The notes: generated by a model not told the origin, from the sequence alone. A stretch of DNA of 64,000 bases from Pseudomonadota bacterium (GCA_020161655.1 JAIUPC010000009.1:186001-250000); one strand, 5' to 3'. Positions 37,175-45,978 are shown, numbered from the stretch's first letter. Numbers and translations are program-made.

Positions 37175-38485
37175 TCAGCGCTTGATATTGGTGGTTTCCT
37201 GCAGCATTTCATCCACCGTCTGGATCACCTTGGCATTCGACGAATAGGCGCGCTGGGTCTGGATGAGTGCCGTCAACTCGGCGGCGACGTCGGTCGCAGA
37301 GCCCTCGCGCGCATAACCGGCGATCGCGCCCGCCGGACCGTCGCCCGCATCCCAGAGGAAGAACGACCCCGAATCCGGCGAGATCTGGAAGGTCTGGTTG
37401 TTGAGCGTGATGAGACCGTTGGGATTGGGCACGTCAACGACCGGAATCTGGTAGATGCGGCGGGTGAAACCGGTGTCGTAGGTGGCGACGACATAGCCGT
37501 TCTCATCAACCTCGACGGTTGTCAGGTTCCCGACGGGCGAGCCGTCCTTGGTGATCGAAGTTGGCGCGAAACTGTCGGAAAGCTGCGTCAGGCCGCTGGA
37601 ATCGCCGGGCCTGCCGACCGTCATGCTGATCGGCCCTCCGGCAACGGTAAGGGCGAGCGTACCGCTGACGGGGTCATAGGCCCCCCCCGACAGGGTCGTG
37701 ACCGAAGCCAGCGTGCCACCGTTGCCGCGGGTGTCGTCGAACGCCAGCGTGTACTGGCCGATCAGGGCGCCGTTCTGGGCGGAATCGCGGATCTCCATGG
37801 TCCAGCTGTTCGAGGCGCCGGTGGCGGGCACGACTGGCGAGAAGGTGATATCGAGCGTGTCGGAGGTGCCGAGATTGCCGAAATACTCCACCGAGAGCGG
37901 CAGAGTGCTGCCCGCAGCGCCAGCCTCGGTTGCTGTCGCCGGAAGGTTGACGCCGAGATGCATCTGCGTCGTCGGATCGCCCACCGTCTGGTTGGCGTTG
38001 ATGACGACCGGCTGAAGCCCGGCAACCGTGTCGCGCGGCAGGACCGGGATCGACCCGTCCGCGTTCGCCGGCCAGCCGAGCAGGACAAGGCCCGAGCCGG
38101 TCCTGAGGATGCCGTCGGCATCGGGGCGGAATGCGCCGGTCGTGGTCATCATCAGCGGCTGCGATCCGCCCGACAGGCCATTGAGCGACACCGCGGTCGT
38201 GACCGGCAGCATGCCCCGCCCGGAGACCGCGAGGTCAAGCGCGTTGGCCGTGGCGACGAGCGCGCCCTGTTCGTCGATCAGGCGAGAGGTCGAGGCGCGG
38301 ACGCCGCCGGCGGAGTAGGTTCCGGCGCCGCGGGCGTGGTTGATGACGAAGTTCTCGAAATCGGCCGAGGCGCGCTTGTAGCCGTAGGTTCCCGAGTTGG
38401 CGATGTTGTCCGAGATCGTGGCGAGCCGGGTCGCATTGGCGCTGAGCCCGGCGACGCCAGCATTGAGCGAGGACGAGATGGACAT
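37175..38485 (-). CDS. flgE: Flagellar hook protein FlgE
   Basis: Structural subunit of the flagellar hook, 436 aa. The N-terminus SISSSLNAGVAGLSANATRLATISDNIANSGTYGYKR and the C-terminus SATDVAAELTALIQTQRAYSSNAKVIQTVDEMLQETTNIKR (read in parts) are the conserved hook ends. The beta-rich middle contains GTLALTVAGGPISM and PVGNLTTVEVDENGYVVATYDTG. The ATG at 38485 is chosen because homologues begin at MSISSSLNAG; upstream in-frame residues do not match. A CtrA-like site lies 57-72 bp upstream, partly over the end of motB. Confidence 0.94.
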   Translation of the reverse strand: MSISSSLNAGVAGLSANATRLATISDNIANSGTYGYKRASADFENFVINHARGAGTYSAGGVRASTSRLIDEQGALVATANALDLAVSGRGMLPVTTAVSLNGLSGGSQPLMMTTTGAFRPDADGILRTGSGLVLLGWPANADGSIPVLPRDTVAGLQPVVINANQTVGDPTTQMHLGVNLPATATEAGAAGSTLPLSVEYFGNLGTSDTLDITFSPVVPATGASNSWTMEIRDSAQNGALIGQYTLAFDDTRGNGGTLASVTTLSGGAYDPVSGTLALTVAGGPISMTVGRPGDSSGLTQLSDSFAPTSITKDGSPVGNLTTVEVDENGYVVATYDTGFTRRIYQIPVVDVPNPNGLITLNNQTFQISPDSGSFFLWDAGDGPAGAIAGYAREGSATDVAAELTALIQTQRAYSSNAKVIQTVDEMLQETTNIKR

Positions 38486-38541
38486 GGGTTTGGCCTTTCT
38501 GCTTCTGCGTCCGTAACGGCGGCACCTTGGCGCACGGCGGC

Positions 38542-38557
38542 TTAAGATTGCCCTAAC
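38542..38557 (-). promoter_or_regulatory. CtrA-like site upstream of flgE
   Basis: The + strand reads TTAAGATTGCCCTAAC, that is TTAA-N7-CTAAC, one mismatch from the CtrA consensus TTAA-N7-TTAAC. It is 57 bp upstream of the flgE start and overlaps the motB stop. Confidence 0.55.
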
Positions 38558-39434
38558 GCGCGCCGCCCGACTTGCCGGAGCGAAGAAGCACGATCTCCAG
38601 CCGGTTGTTGCGCACCGCCATCGGGTTCTGTACCGCAGGCTCGCGGTCGGCATGGCCGGTGACGCGCTGGATGCGTTCGGGCGCGAGGCCCGCCGTCTCC
38701 AGCACCTCGCGCATCCGCATGGCGCGCGCGGTGGAAAGCTCCCAAGCCGGGTTCTTGCGCAGCACTTCCGGCAGCGCGCGGATGTAGCCGTCGACCGCGA
38801 CCCCGTTCTTCACCAGACCGAACACCTCGCTGAGCACGCCGGCGATTTCGACGAGCACCGGCGAAGGCTCCTCATCCCCGGGCGTGAACAGGGGTTCTCC
38901 CTCCAGATCGAATACTTCGACGATGATGCCCTCATCAGTGACGCGGGTCACGATATGGCGCTGGGCCTCGACGCTCACCATGCTTTCGCCGCCAAGACCC
39001 ATCAGCCTTTCCTCGACCTTCGCCATGGCTTCGGCCTCAAGCTTCGCCGCGGCTTCGTCCTTCGGATCGGCGCCGGTCTGGCCGACGGCCTGACGCTCCT
39101 TCGTTGGCCTGACGCTTGACGCGCCGGTGCCGTTCTGGGCGATCTGCTCTTCGGAAAAGACGCTGTCGCCGCCGAAATTGCCGTCACCACCGCCCGAGAT
39201 GCGGCTGAGCGGGATCGTCGGGCTGAAATAGTCCGCGATGCCTTTCCGCTGCTTTTCCGTCGTCGCGTTCAAGAGCCACATCAGCATGAAGAAGGCCATC
39301 ATCGCGGTCACGAAATCGGCATAGGCGACCTTCCAGGCCCCGCCATGATGACCGCCGCCAGCGACGACTTTCTTGCGCTTGATGATGACTGGCGCGGCAT
39401 TCGTCTGCCTGGCCATCCCACCAACCTTTTCCAT
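38553..39434 (-). CDS. motB: Flagellar motor stator protein MotB
   Basis: Stator subunit that anchors the proton channel to peptidoglycan, 293 aa. The single membrane helix with the proton-carrying Asp is GAWKVAYADFVTAMMAFFMLMWLL (Asp of YADF, about residue 40). The plug region follows, and the C-terminal OmpA-like domain contains PLFTPGDEEPSP, LSTARAMRMREVLETAGLAPERIQRVTGHADREP and the RNNRLEIVLL segment. A start at MARQTN (39416) is possible instead of 39434. It is not next to motA, which is 10 kb away in another operon; split motA/motB loci are common in alphaproteobacteria. Confidence 0.94.
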   Translation of the reverse strand: MEKVGGMARQTNAAPVIIKRKKVVAGGGHHGGAWKVAYADFVTAMMAFFMLMWLLNATTEKQRKGIADYFSPTIPLSRISGGGDGNFGGDSVFSEEQIAQNGTGASSVRPTKERQAVGQTGADPKDEAAAKLEAEAMAKVEERLMGLGGESMVSVEAQRHIVTRVTDEGIIVEVFDLEGEPLFTPGDEEPSPVLVEIAGVLSEVFGLVKNGVAVDGYIRALPEVLRKNPAWELSTARAMRMREVLETAGLAPERIQRVTGHADREPAVQNPMAVRNNRLEIVLLRSGKSGGAR

Positions 39435-39465
39435 TCACCCGGGGGGAAGCGTTACGCCCGCCGGC

Positions 39466-39481
39466 TTAAGGTTCGCCTAAC
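39466..39481 (-). promoter_or_regulatory. CtrA-like site upstream of motB
   Basis: The + strand reads TTAAGGTTCGCCTAAC (TTAA-N7-CTAAC), almost the same 16-mer as the site before flgE, with spacer GGTTCGC against GATTGCC. It is 32 bp upstream of the motB start. The intergenic run 39435-39651 up to the zinc-ribbon gene holds no gene. Confidence 0.55.
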
Positions 39482-39651
39482 GGGCGGGAAAATCTGCCCG
39501 GAGCGGGGCGTATGGCATCCGTAGGGCAAGGCGTCGGGCATCCGTCCCGACAGGCGTATGGCAAGGTTCCGCCGTTTTTGCCCGGCAGGAGGTGGACGCC
39601 GGGGCAGTGCGTTCCCATATCGGACCGGAACGACTGACAGGAGAACCGACG

Positions 39652-39975
39652 ATGCAATGCCCGGTGGACAACACCCAGCTTCAGATGATGGACCGGCAGG
39701 GGGTCGAGATCGACTACTGCCCGAAATGCCGGGGCGTCTGGCTTGACCGGGGCGAGCTCGACAAGCTCATCGAACGCGCGGCACCGCCGGTGGCGTTGTC
39801 CGAACCGGCGCGGGCCGAGGCGCCGCGGGAGTACCGGGGCGAGACGCCGCGCGAATACCGCGAAGAGCCGCGCCACCGCGATGACCGCGACTATCGCGAC
39901 GATGACCGCTATGGCCACGGCAAGCCCTACCGGAAGCGCAAGGGCTTCCTGAGCGAGATCTTCGACTTCGACTGA
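39652..39975 (+). CDS. zf-TFIIB domain protein
   Basis: Small zinc-ribbon protein of 107 aa. MQCPVDNTQLQ and YCPKCRGVWLDRGELDKLIERA give a C-x2-D..C-x2-C pattern typical of zf-TFIIB-domain proteins, with the GVWLDRGEL signature. The C-terminal half is a highly charged, Arg/Asp/Glu-rich tail (EAPREYRGETPREYREEPRHRDDRDYRDDDRYGHG, read in parts). It may be disordered and could bind nucleic acid. AGGAG lies eight bases before the ATG. It is convergent with the SPW-repeat gene. No function is established for this class. Confidence 0.85.
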   Translation: MQCPVDNTQLQMMDRQGVEIDYCPKCRGVWLDRGELDKLIERAAPPVALSEPARAEAPREYRGETPREYREEPRHRDDRDYRDDDRYGHGKPYRKRKGFLSEIFDFD

Positions 39976-40022
39976 CGCCTGTTGCCTTCGGGCCGGCGTG
40001 GACCGGCCCGACGTGCCGGCGC

Positions 40023-40394
40023 TCAGGCGTGGGCATCCCCGTGGTGGCCGATCAGCGACCAGGCCGCCAGGGCGAGAACCACGAGCCCGACGATCAGGAA
40101 GTTCCCGGCGGCGAGGCTTGAGCCGCCGGCTTCGCCCGTGAAGCCGAGCACCCAGGGCGAAATGGCGAGCCAGCCGCCGATGACCATATCGGTCCATTCT
40201 TCCCAGTCGTGGAATTCCACGAGTTCCATCAGCGTCATCACGACGATGACGATCCCGAGGATAACCGCGTTCCACATGGCAGATTCAATGCCGGTGAAGC
40301 CGAGCGCCCAGGGCGAGACGATAAGCCAGAGCCCGAGGATCAGGCAGACCACATCCTGCCAGTTGCCCACGAGTTTCTTTCCGAAGTTTGACAT
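40023..40394 (-). CDS. SPW-repeat membrane protein
   Basis: Membrane protein of 123 aa with two copies of the SPW motif, LWLIVSPWALGFTG and GWLAISPWVLGFTG, each at the end of a hydrophobic helix. Two more hydrophobic helices (MWNAVILGIVIVVMTLMELVEF and NFLIVGLVVLALAAWSLIGH) make a four-helix protein with internal duplication. The start at 40394 (MSNFGKK) is preferred because AAGGGGAAAG lies just upstream. SPW-repeat proteins are widespread and of unknown function. It is convergent with the zinc-ribbon gene, 47 bp apart. Confidence 0.85.
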   Translation of the reverse strand: MSNFGKKLVGNWQDVVCLILGLWLIVSPWALGFTGIESAMWNAVILGIVIVVMTLMELVEFHDWEEWTDMVIGGWLAISPWVLGFTGEAGGSSLAAGNFLIVGLVVLALAAWSLIGHHGDAHA

Positions 40395-40567
40395 GACTTT
40401 CCCCTTCTGAGTCACGGCTGGTCTGCCGAAGCGTGGGGGCGGGCGTCACGAAGGCCCCGTCCGAACGGATCGCATGCGACCGTGCCGAACGGTTCCAATA
40501 TGGGCTTTGGGGCAAGAAAAATCAAGGGGTTGGCGGGGTGTGGTGTTGCGGCGGCCCCCCCACCCCA

Positions 40568-40901
40568 TCCCTCCCCCACGTTGGGGGGAGGGAGGCGCCT
40601 TGGCGGGCGAGGTCCGGGGTAGGGTGCGCATTCATTGCGCACCATTCTCCCGAGGTTGCCGAAGCCCGAGGCCATCGCCTCGGGCGCCCGTGAGCGGGTG
40701 CATCCCGTCGCGGCCGTGCGCCTGACGCACGGTCGGCGCCCGCCCTCCGGGCGGCGGGCGCATTCGCACCCGCCAGGGCAGGCGCCGCCCGTGCCCCAAT
40801 CGTCCGGCGCGAGTGGAACCCCCCTTGGCGCTTCCTTGCGTCAGCGCCAATCGGCCCGGCCAACGCGCCACCGGCGCGTCGGCTTGTCGGGCCAAGGGGG
40901 G
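40568..40901. repeat. Cluster of six palindromes in a non-coding GC-rich stretch
   Basis: Between the SPW gene and the AT-rich gene (40395-40949, 555 bp without a convincing gene) lie six inverted repeats. They are at 40568-40577/40584-40593 (TCCCTCCCCC), 40623-40630/40636-40643 (GGTGCGCA), 40664-40672/40677-40685 (GCCCGAGGC), 40714-40720/40726-40732 (CCGTGCG), 40736-40744/40753-40761 (GCGCCCGCC) and 40819-40829/40891-40901 (CCCCCCTTGGC, with smaller hairpins inside). None is followed by a T-run, so these are not ordinary terminators. They resemble REP-like or MITE-like intergenic repeats. Confidence 0.6.
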
Positions 40902-40949
40902 AGTTTGGTAGGGCGGGGTTTACCTCGCGCAAATGCTTGCTCGAAAGGA

Positions 40950-41690
40950 TCAGATTACGGGGCGAGCGGTTAGACTGGCCTCGTCAAAGTCAAACACTTT
41001 TTCGACTTCCGATCTCAGACCAAGAGACTGAGACTCAAACTCAATCCAGGATTCCGCAAAGGGTTCAACAAAATCTGCAAGGTATTCCTTGCCTTCGGCA
41101 AATGCTGGAGCGATGTAGTGCTGCGGAGTTCCACCTCCAGCAGAATACGTTACGCCTGGTGTAATAAGAAGTATAGCATCAATAGCCGGCGATGAGCGTT
41201 TCAGAGCATGTCCAGAGAGGTTTCTCAACAGTTCTATTGGGCCGAAAAGAAACTCGTTCAGGTTCGCCACTATGAGTATTGCATCGTGTCGCGCCCCTAT
41301 CAAAGATCGTGTCGAAACAATTTGCTCATTTGCCTTGCGCACCAAGTTCTTTAGAGAGTTCTGAATTCTATCATTTACCTTTCGCGCCACACACTTTGGC
41401 AGTTTTGCGCGCCCATTTAGCCACTCGTCGCGCAGTTGTGGGCGGTACTTCTTTCGGGCCAATTCATCATCAACTAGCTTTAAAATTCGCTCTTTGGAGT
41501 TGTGATTTTCATTTAACGTTTTAAGCTCCACTATTATACTTTCATTCGGGAAAAAGTAGTCGGCAGACTTCTTACTCGCGATAGAAACATCTCTGAAAAT
41601 GTCATCCACGCGCCGCCCCTCATTATAGCCTGCGACAAAGCGGTCAAACAAATTCTCGAAGCTAGATGCTTTAAATGCTGATTCGGTCAA
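40950..41690 (-). CDS. AT-rich hypothetical protein with PD-(D/E)XK-like motif
   Basis: Protein of 246 aa, not assigned to a named family. Its base composition is clearly more AT-rich than all neighbours, and its codon use (many AAA, ATT, TTT, AAT) is unlike the rest of the window, which points to recent transfer. The region DYFFPNESIIVELKTL has Asp at 44 and Glu-x-Lys at 55-57, the spacing and hydrophobicity of the PD-(D/E)XK nuclease core (Asp, then E-x-K on a beta strand). It starts at TTG 41690, five bases past the uvrB stop; GAGGAG abuts the TTG with no spacer, so the true start is uncertain. Function unknown; a nuclease or defence role is inference. Confidence 0.6.
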   Translation of the reverse strand: MTESAFKASSFENLFDRFVAGYNEGRRVDDIFRDVSIASKKSADYFFPNESIIVELKTLNENHNSKERILKLVDDELARKKYRPQLRDEWLNGRAKLPKCVARKVNDRIQNSLKNLVRKANEQIVSTRSLIGARHDAILIVANLNEFLFGPIELLRNLSGHALKRSSPAIDAILLITPGVTYSAGGGTPQHYIAPAFAEGKEYLADFVEPFAESWIEFESQSLGLRSEVEKVFDFDEASLTARPVI

Positions 41691-41694
41691 CTCC

Positions 41695-43872
41695 TCACCC
41701 CCTCCGCCTCTTTCCGCCCCGCTGCCCCGGCCTCCCCGCCGTACTCCGCCCCCTTGCCTTCACCGCTTCGCCGACCGCTTCCTCCACCGCCGATTGCCGC
41801 GCCAGGGGATCGTCGGACAGCACCAGGTCGACCGCTTCCAGCCGCTTGACCTCGTCCCTGATCCGGGCGGCTTCCTCGAATTCCAGGTTCTCCGCCGCCT
41901 TCCGCATCTGGGTGCGCAAGCCGTCGAGATGCGCCTCCAGGTTGGCGCCGTGCATCGGGCGGTCGACCTTGGCGGTGACGCGGTTCATGTCGACGTCGCC
42001 CTTGTAGAGGCCGGCGAGGATGTCCTCGACGTTCTTCTTCACCGTCTCGGGCGTGATGCCGTGTTCGATATTGTAGGCCACCTGTTTTTCGCGCCGCCGG
42101 TTGGTCTCGGCCAGCGCGCGTTCCATCGAGCCGGTGACATGGTCGGCATACATGATGACGCGGCCCTCGGCGTTGCGGGCGGCGCGGCCGATGGTCTGGA
42201 TCAGCGAGGTTTCGGACCTGAGGAAGCCCTCCTTGTCGGCATCGAGGATCGCCACCAGCCCGCATTCGGGGATGTCGAGGCCCTCGCGCAGCAGGTTGAT
42301 GCCGATGAGGACGTCGAAGGCGCCGAGGCGGAGGTCGCGCAGGATCTCGATCCGTTCGATGGTGTCGATGTCGGAATGCATGTAGCGCACGCGGATGCCC
42401 TGTTCGTGCATGTATTCGGTGAGGTCTTCGGCCATGCGCTTGGTGAGGGTCGTGACCAGCGTGCGGAAGCCGCGGGCGGCCACTTCCCGCACCTCGTCGA
42501 GAAGATCGTCGACCTGCATCGAGACCGGCCTGATCTCGATCTCGGGGTCGATGAGGCCGGTGGGGCGGATCACCTGTTCGGTGAAGACGCCGCCCGCCTG
42601 TTCCAGCTCCCACGACGCGGGGGTGGCCGAGACGAAGACCGATTGCGGGCGCATCGCGTCCCATTCCTCGAACTTCAAAGGCCGGTTGTCCATGCAGGAG
42701 GGCAGCCGGAAGCCGTGTTCGGCGAGAGTGAACTTGCGCCGGTAGTCGCCCTTGTACATGCCGCCGATCTGGGGGACCGAGACGTGGCTTTCGTCGGCGA
42801 AGACGATGGCGTTGTCGGGGATGAATTCGAAAAGCGTCGGCGGCGGCTCACCCGGCGCGCGGCCGGTGAGGTAGCGCGAATAGTTCTCGATCCCGGCGCA
42901 GGAGCCGGTCGCCTCAAGCATCTCAAGATCAAAGTTGCAGCGCTGCTCAAGCCGCTGGGCTTCGAGGAGCTTGCCCTCTTCCTGCAACTGCTTCAGGCGG
43001 CCCGCCAGTTCCTTGCGGATGCCGACGATGGCCTGTTGCAGCGTCGGGCGAGGGGTGACGTAATGGGAATTTGCGTAAATTCTGATTTTTTCGAAACTGT
43101 CGGTTTTATGGCCGGTTAGCGGGTCGAACTCGGTGATGGTTTCCAGTTCCTCGCCGAAGAAGGAGAATTTCCAGGCCCGGTCCTCAAGGTGGGCGGGCCA
43201 GACATCGACGGTATCGCCCTTCACGCGGAAGGCGCCGCGGGCGAAGGCGGCGTCGGCGCGGCGGTATTGCTGCGCCACGAGGTCGGAGAGGAACTTGCGC
43301 TGGTCGTAGAGCCCGCCCACCGCCATGTCCTGGGTCATCGCCGAATAGGTCTCGACCGAGCCGATGCCGTAGATGCAGGAGACGGAGGCGACGATGATCA
43401 CGTCGTCGCGTTCCAGCAGCGACCGGGTGGCGGAGTGGCGCATCCGGTCGATCTGTTCGTTGATCTGGCTTTCCTTCTCGATATAGGTGTCGGTCCGCGC
43501 CACATAGGCTTCGGGCTGATAGTAGTCGTAGTAGCTGACGAAATACTCGACCGAATTCTCCGGGAAGAAGCCCTTGAACTCACCGTAAAGCTGGGCGGCG
43601 AGGGTCTTGTTCGGCGCAAGGATGATCGCCGGGCGCTGGGTTTCCTCGATGATCTTGGCCATGGTGAAGGTCTTGCCGGTGCCGGTTGCGCCCAGAAGCA
43701 CCTGATCGCGTTCGCCCGCGCGCACACCTTCGCTGAGTTCCGCGATGGCCGTCGGCTGGTCGCCCGCCGGGGCAAAGTCGGTCTTCATCACGAAACGCCG
43801 CCCGCCTTCGAGCTTTGGCCGGGTCAGGACCTCGGGGCGCGGGGCGGGGGCGTTGGTGTTGTTATGGGGCAT
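41695..43872 (-). CDS. uvrB: Excinuclease ABC subunit UvrB
   Basis: Helicase-like damage-verification subunit of nucleotide excision repair, 725 aa. The Walker [20 protein letters not shown] is at residues 58-76. The beta-hairpin region with [22 protein letters not shown] contacts the DNA lesion. Helicase motifs [17 protein letters not shown] and the C-terminal [35 protein letters not shown] are intact, and the UvrC-binding domain ([28 protein letters not shown]) is near the end. An N-terminal extension of about 45 residues is present relative to the minimal protein. A foreign gene follows directly after the stop. Confidence 0.96.
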   Translation of the reverse strand: MPHNNTNAPAPRPEVLTRPKLEGGRRFVMKTDFAPAGDQPTAIAELSEGVRAGERDQVLLGATGTGKTFTMAKIIEETQRPAIILAPNKTLAAQLYGEFKGFFPENSVEYFVSYYDYYQPEAYVARTDTYIEKESQINEQIDRMRHSATRSLLERDDVIIVASVSCIYGIGSVETYSAMTQDMAVGGLYDQRKFLSDLVAQQYRRADAAFARGAFRVKGDTVDVWPAHLEDRAWKFSFFGEELETITEFDPLTGHKTDSFEKIRIYANSHYVTPRPTLQQAIVGIRKELAGRLKQLQEEGKLLEAQRLEQRCNFDLEMLEATGSCAGIENYSRYLTGRAPGEPPPTLFEFIPDNAIVFADESHVSVPQIGGMYKGDYRRKFTLAEHGFRLPSCMDNRPLKFEEWDAMRPQSVFVSATPASWELEQAGGVFTEQVIRPTGLIDPEIEIRPVSMQVDDLLDEVREVAARGFRTLVTTLTKRMAEDLTEYMHEQGIRVRYMHSDIDTIERIEILRDLRLGAFDVLIGINLLREGLDIPECGLVAILDADKEGFLRSETSLIQTIGRAARNAEGRVIMYADHVTGSMERALAETNRRREKQVAYNIEHGITPETVKKNVEDILAGLYKGDVDMNRVTAKVDRPMHGANLEAHLDGLRTQMRKAAENLEFEEAARIRDEVKRLEAVDLVLSDDPLARQSAVEEAVGEAVKARGRSTAGRPGQRGGKRRRG

Positions 43873-43899
43873 GGCGATTCCTCTGCTTGCAGCAGATTT

Positions 43900-43914
43900 G
43901 ATCTGTTTTTGTTC
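43900..43914 (-). promoter_or_regulatory. Possible LexA box upstream of uvrB
   Basis: GATC-N7-GTTC (43900-43914) lies 28 bp upstream of the uvrB start. It is one base from the alphaproteobacterial LexA consensus GTTC-N7-GTTC and has the T-rich spacer common in such boxes. A single mismatch in a short motif is weak evidence. Confidence 0.3.
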
Positions 43915-44031
43915 CGGTTCAAGGCCGGGCGCGGCGATGGGTCACGGGTGGGCGCGACAAATCTTCACATCCGATCAACTTATGGTTGTGTTGCGCAGGA
44001 ATCACTCCTACAAAGAAGGGGCGTAAAGCAC

Positions 44032-44096
44032 CTGACTGCCGGCCAGAAGGCACCCACCCCACCACCCACCCACGCTCCCGATCGGCCGGCAGTCAG
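44032..44096. repeat. 13-bp inverted repeat between uvrB and the complex I subunit gene
   Basis: CTGACTGCCGGCC (44032-44044) is repeated exactly in inverse at 44084-44096. The 39-bp spacer contains a run of CACCC units. No T-run follows on either strand. The surrounding gap of 305 bp (43873-44177) otherwise holds only the possible LexA box and promoters. Confidence 0.6.
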
Positions 44097-44177
44097 ACCC
44101 CGCCCCCAAGAGCAAGCCCCTTGCGGAAAAGGCGAAATTTCCCGATAACGTTGCGCGACACTGCCCGGAGAAAACCC

Positions 44178-44489
44178 ATGCGCGCGCGCATCTATCAGCC
44201 TGCCAAGACCGCCATGCAGTCAGGGACTGCCAAGACCCACATCTGGCTTCTGGATTTCGGCCAGGCCTCGGCGCGCGACATCGACCCCCTGATGGGCTGG
44301 ACCAGTTCGGACGATACCCAGAGCCAGGTCCGTCTCAGGTTCGAAAGCCGGGAAGCGGCGGAAGAATACGCCCGCGAGAACGGCATCGACTATACCGTGT
44401 CCGAACCGCACAAGCGCAAGGCCAACATCCGGACGCGCGGCTATGGCGAGAACTTCGCCACCGACCGTCGCGCGCCCTGGACCCATTGA
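44178..44489 (+). CDS. NADH-quinone oxidoreductase accessory subunit (NDUFS4/ETC complex I 18-kDa family)
   Basis: Accessory subunit of respiratory complex I, 103 aa, homologous to mitochondrial NDUFS4 and found mainly in alphaproteobacteria. The sequence starts with [20 protein letters not shown], followed by [25 protein letters not shown] and [22 protein letters not shown]. The [17 protein letters not shown] end is the family C-terminus. ATG at 44178 has GGAG ten bases upstream. The gene lies far from the main nuo operon and is followed 31 bp later by the DUF2125 gene. Confidence 0.9.
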   Translation: MRARIYQPAKTAMQSGTAKTHIWLLDFGQASARDIDPLMGWTSSDDTQSQVRLRFESREAAEEYARENGIDYTVSEPHKRKANIRTRGYGENFATDRRAPWTH

Positions 44490-44520
44490 TTTCCCAAACC
44501 AGCCTCTCAGGATATTTCCC

Positions 44521-45978
44521 ATGATCCGCAGTTTCCCGCTTGCCTTCGCCGCGGCTCTGTCCGCCGCCGTTCCCGCCCTGGCCCAGACCGCAACGCCGGA
44601 AGGGGCGGTGCGCCTGACCGAGGTGTTCCAGACCTATCTCGGCAAGACCGAGGGTGTCGTCACCGTCACGCCTTCGGGCGAGGGCTATGTCGTGGCGATC
44701 GACCCGTCGAAGCTGCTTGCCTCGGCGGGCGATGCCGCTGCGGGCGCCACGGTGTCCGCCGTCGACTTCGAGGTCGCCGAACTTGGCGGCGGCAAGTGGA
44801 AGGTCACCCAAGCCGGGCCGGCTTCGTTCAGCGTGAACATTCCCGGCGCGCTCATGCTGGATGTGAAGGCGGAAAGCTATGACTGGAGCGGCGTCTACGA
44901 CGAAGCGCTGAAGGCCTTCGAGTCGAGCGAAGGCGTCATTGCCGGTCTGACGGTGACCGAGTCGATCACCCAACCGGGCCAGCCGGCGATGAACGTGTCC
45001 TACGCCATCGACAAGCTGGACATCGCGAGCGCCGCCGCCGCCGCCACGGGTGGCGTCGACACCACGGCGAACTATACGGTGACCGGCCTGACCGAGACCT
45101 TCACCGTGCCGCCGTCGGACGGGATGCCGATGCCGATGGACGTGACCATCACCGCCGACAGCTATGTTGCGGATACCAAGATCGCGGCCATGCGCACCGG
45201 CGAACTCCTCGACGTCTGGGCCTGGTTCGTGGCGCATCCGGGCGAGGAAGCTGTCAAGTCCGACTTCGACGCGATGAAGGGGGCGCTCCGCACGGCGCTG
45301 CCGTTCTTCAACAGCGTCTCCGGCTCCGGCACCGTCACCAACCTTGTGGGCGTCACGCCGATGGGCGGCTTTTCCGCCGAGAAAGCCGACATCGTCTTCG
45401 ACATGAGCGGCGCGACTGCGGACGGCAAGCTCCATGAGAAGATCGCGCTTTCCGGCCTGAAGCTGCCAGAAGAGATGATGCCGGCCTGGGTGCCGCCGCT
45501 TCTGCCGAAGGATGTCACGCTCGATTTTGCCTTCGACAGCTTTGACCTTGCAGCCCCGGCGCAGATCCTCCTCGACGAGATGAAGCCCGAGGGCGAGCTT
45601 TCGGACGAGGTGAATGCGCGGCTTCTGCAGGCGCTCTTGCCGGACGGGACCTTCAACACGACCGTGGCGCCGTCGAACGTGACCGGGAACATCTATTCCC
45701 TGTCGCTTGAAGGCGCGATGACGGCGGGGCCGGCGGCGCCGATCCCCGTGGGTTCGGCGCTTCTGAAGGCGACCGGGCTTGATGCGGTGATGAAGGCGCT
45801 TGAAGCGGCGCCGCCCGAGGTCAGCCAGCAGGCGATCCCCGGCATCATGATGGCGCGCGGCCTCGCCAAGCCCGAGGGTACCGACAGCTACAGCTGGGAC
45901 ATCCAGATGGGCGCGGATGGCAAGATCACCGTCAATGGCATCGACATGAGCGCCATGACCGGCATGGGCGCGCAGTGA
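44521..45978 (+). CDS. DUF2125-like exported protein (second copy)
   Basis: Protein of 485 aa with a signal peptide (residues 1-22, MIRSFPLAFAAALSAAVPALAQ). A beta-rich body follows with segments such as VVAIDPSKLLASAGDAAAGATVSAVDFEV, DVTITADSYVADTKIAAMRTGELLDVW, ADIVFDMSGATADGKLHEK and ALSGLKLPEEMMPAWVPPLLPKDVTLDFAFDSFDL. The general build and the ending with KITVNGIDMS resemble the protein at 5123-6649, though direct identity appears modest. The function is unknown. It overlaps the GNAT gene by 4 bp (GTGA), so the two are co-translated. Confidence 0.7.
   Translation: MIRSFPLAFAAALSAAVPALAQTATPEGAVRLTEVFQTYLGKTEGVVTVTPSGEGYVVAIDPSKLLASAGDAAAGATVSAVDFEVAELGGGKWKVTQAGPASFSVNIPGALMLDVKAESYDWSGVYDEALKAFESSEGVIAGLTVTESITQPGQPAMNVSYAIDKLDIASAAAAATGGVDTTANYTVTGLTETFTVPPSDGMPMPMDVTITADSYVADTKIAAMRTGELLDVWAWFVAHPGEEAVKSDFDAMKGALRTALPFFNSVSGSGTVTNLVGVTPMGGFSAEKADIVFDMSGATADGKLHEKIALSGLKLPEEMMPAWVPPLLPKDVTLDFAFDSFDLAAPAQILLDEMKPEGELSDEVNARLLQALLPDGTFNTTVAPSNVTGNIYSLSLEGAMTAGPAAPIPVGSALLKATGLDAVMKALEAAPPEVSQQAIPGIMMARGLAKPEGTDSYSWDIQMGADGKITVNGIDMSAMTGMGAQ

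Noticed and set aside
36503-38545. Rightward 680-aa frame across flgK and flgE
   Set aside because: Antisense to hook genes, with no recognised motifs and an Arg/Gly/Asp-biased composition typical of GC-rich shadows.
42101-43119. Rightward frames over uvrB
   Set aside because: Antisense to uvrB, which has all helicase motifs intact.
43980-44140. A small RNA or tRNA in the gap before the complex I subunit
   Set aside because: The CACCC-rich stretch and the inverted repeat do not form a cloverleaf, and no conserved ncRNA was recognised.
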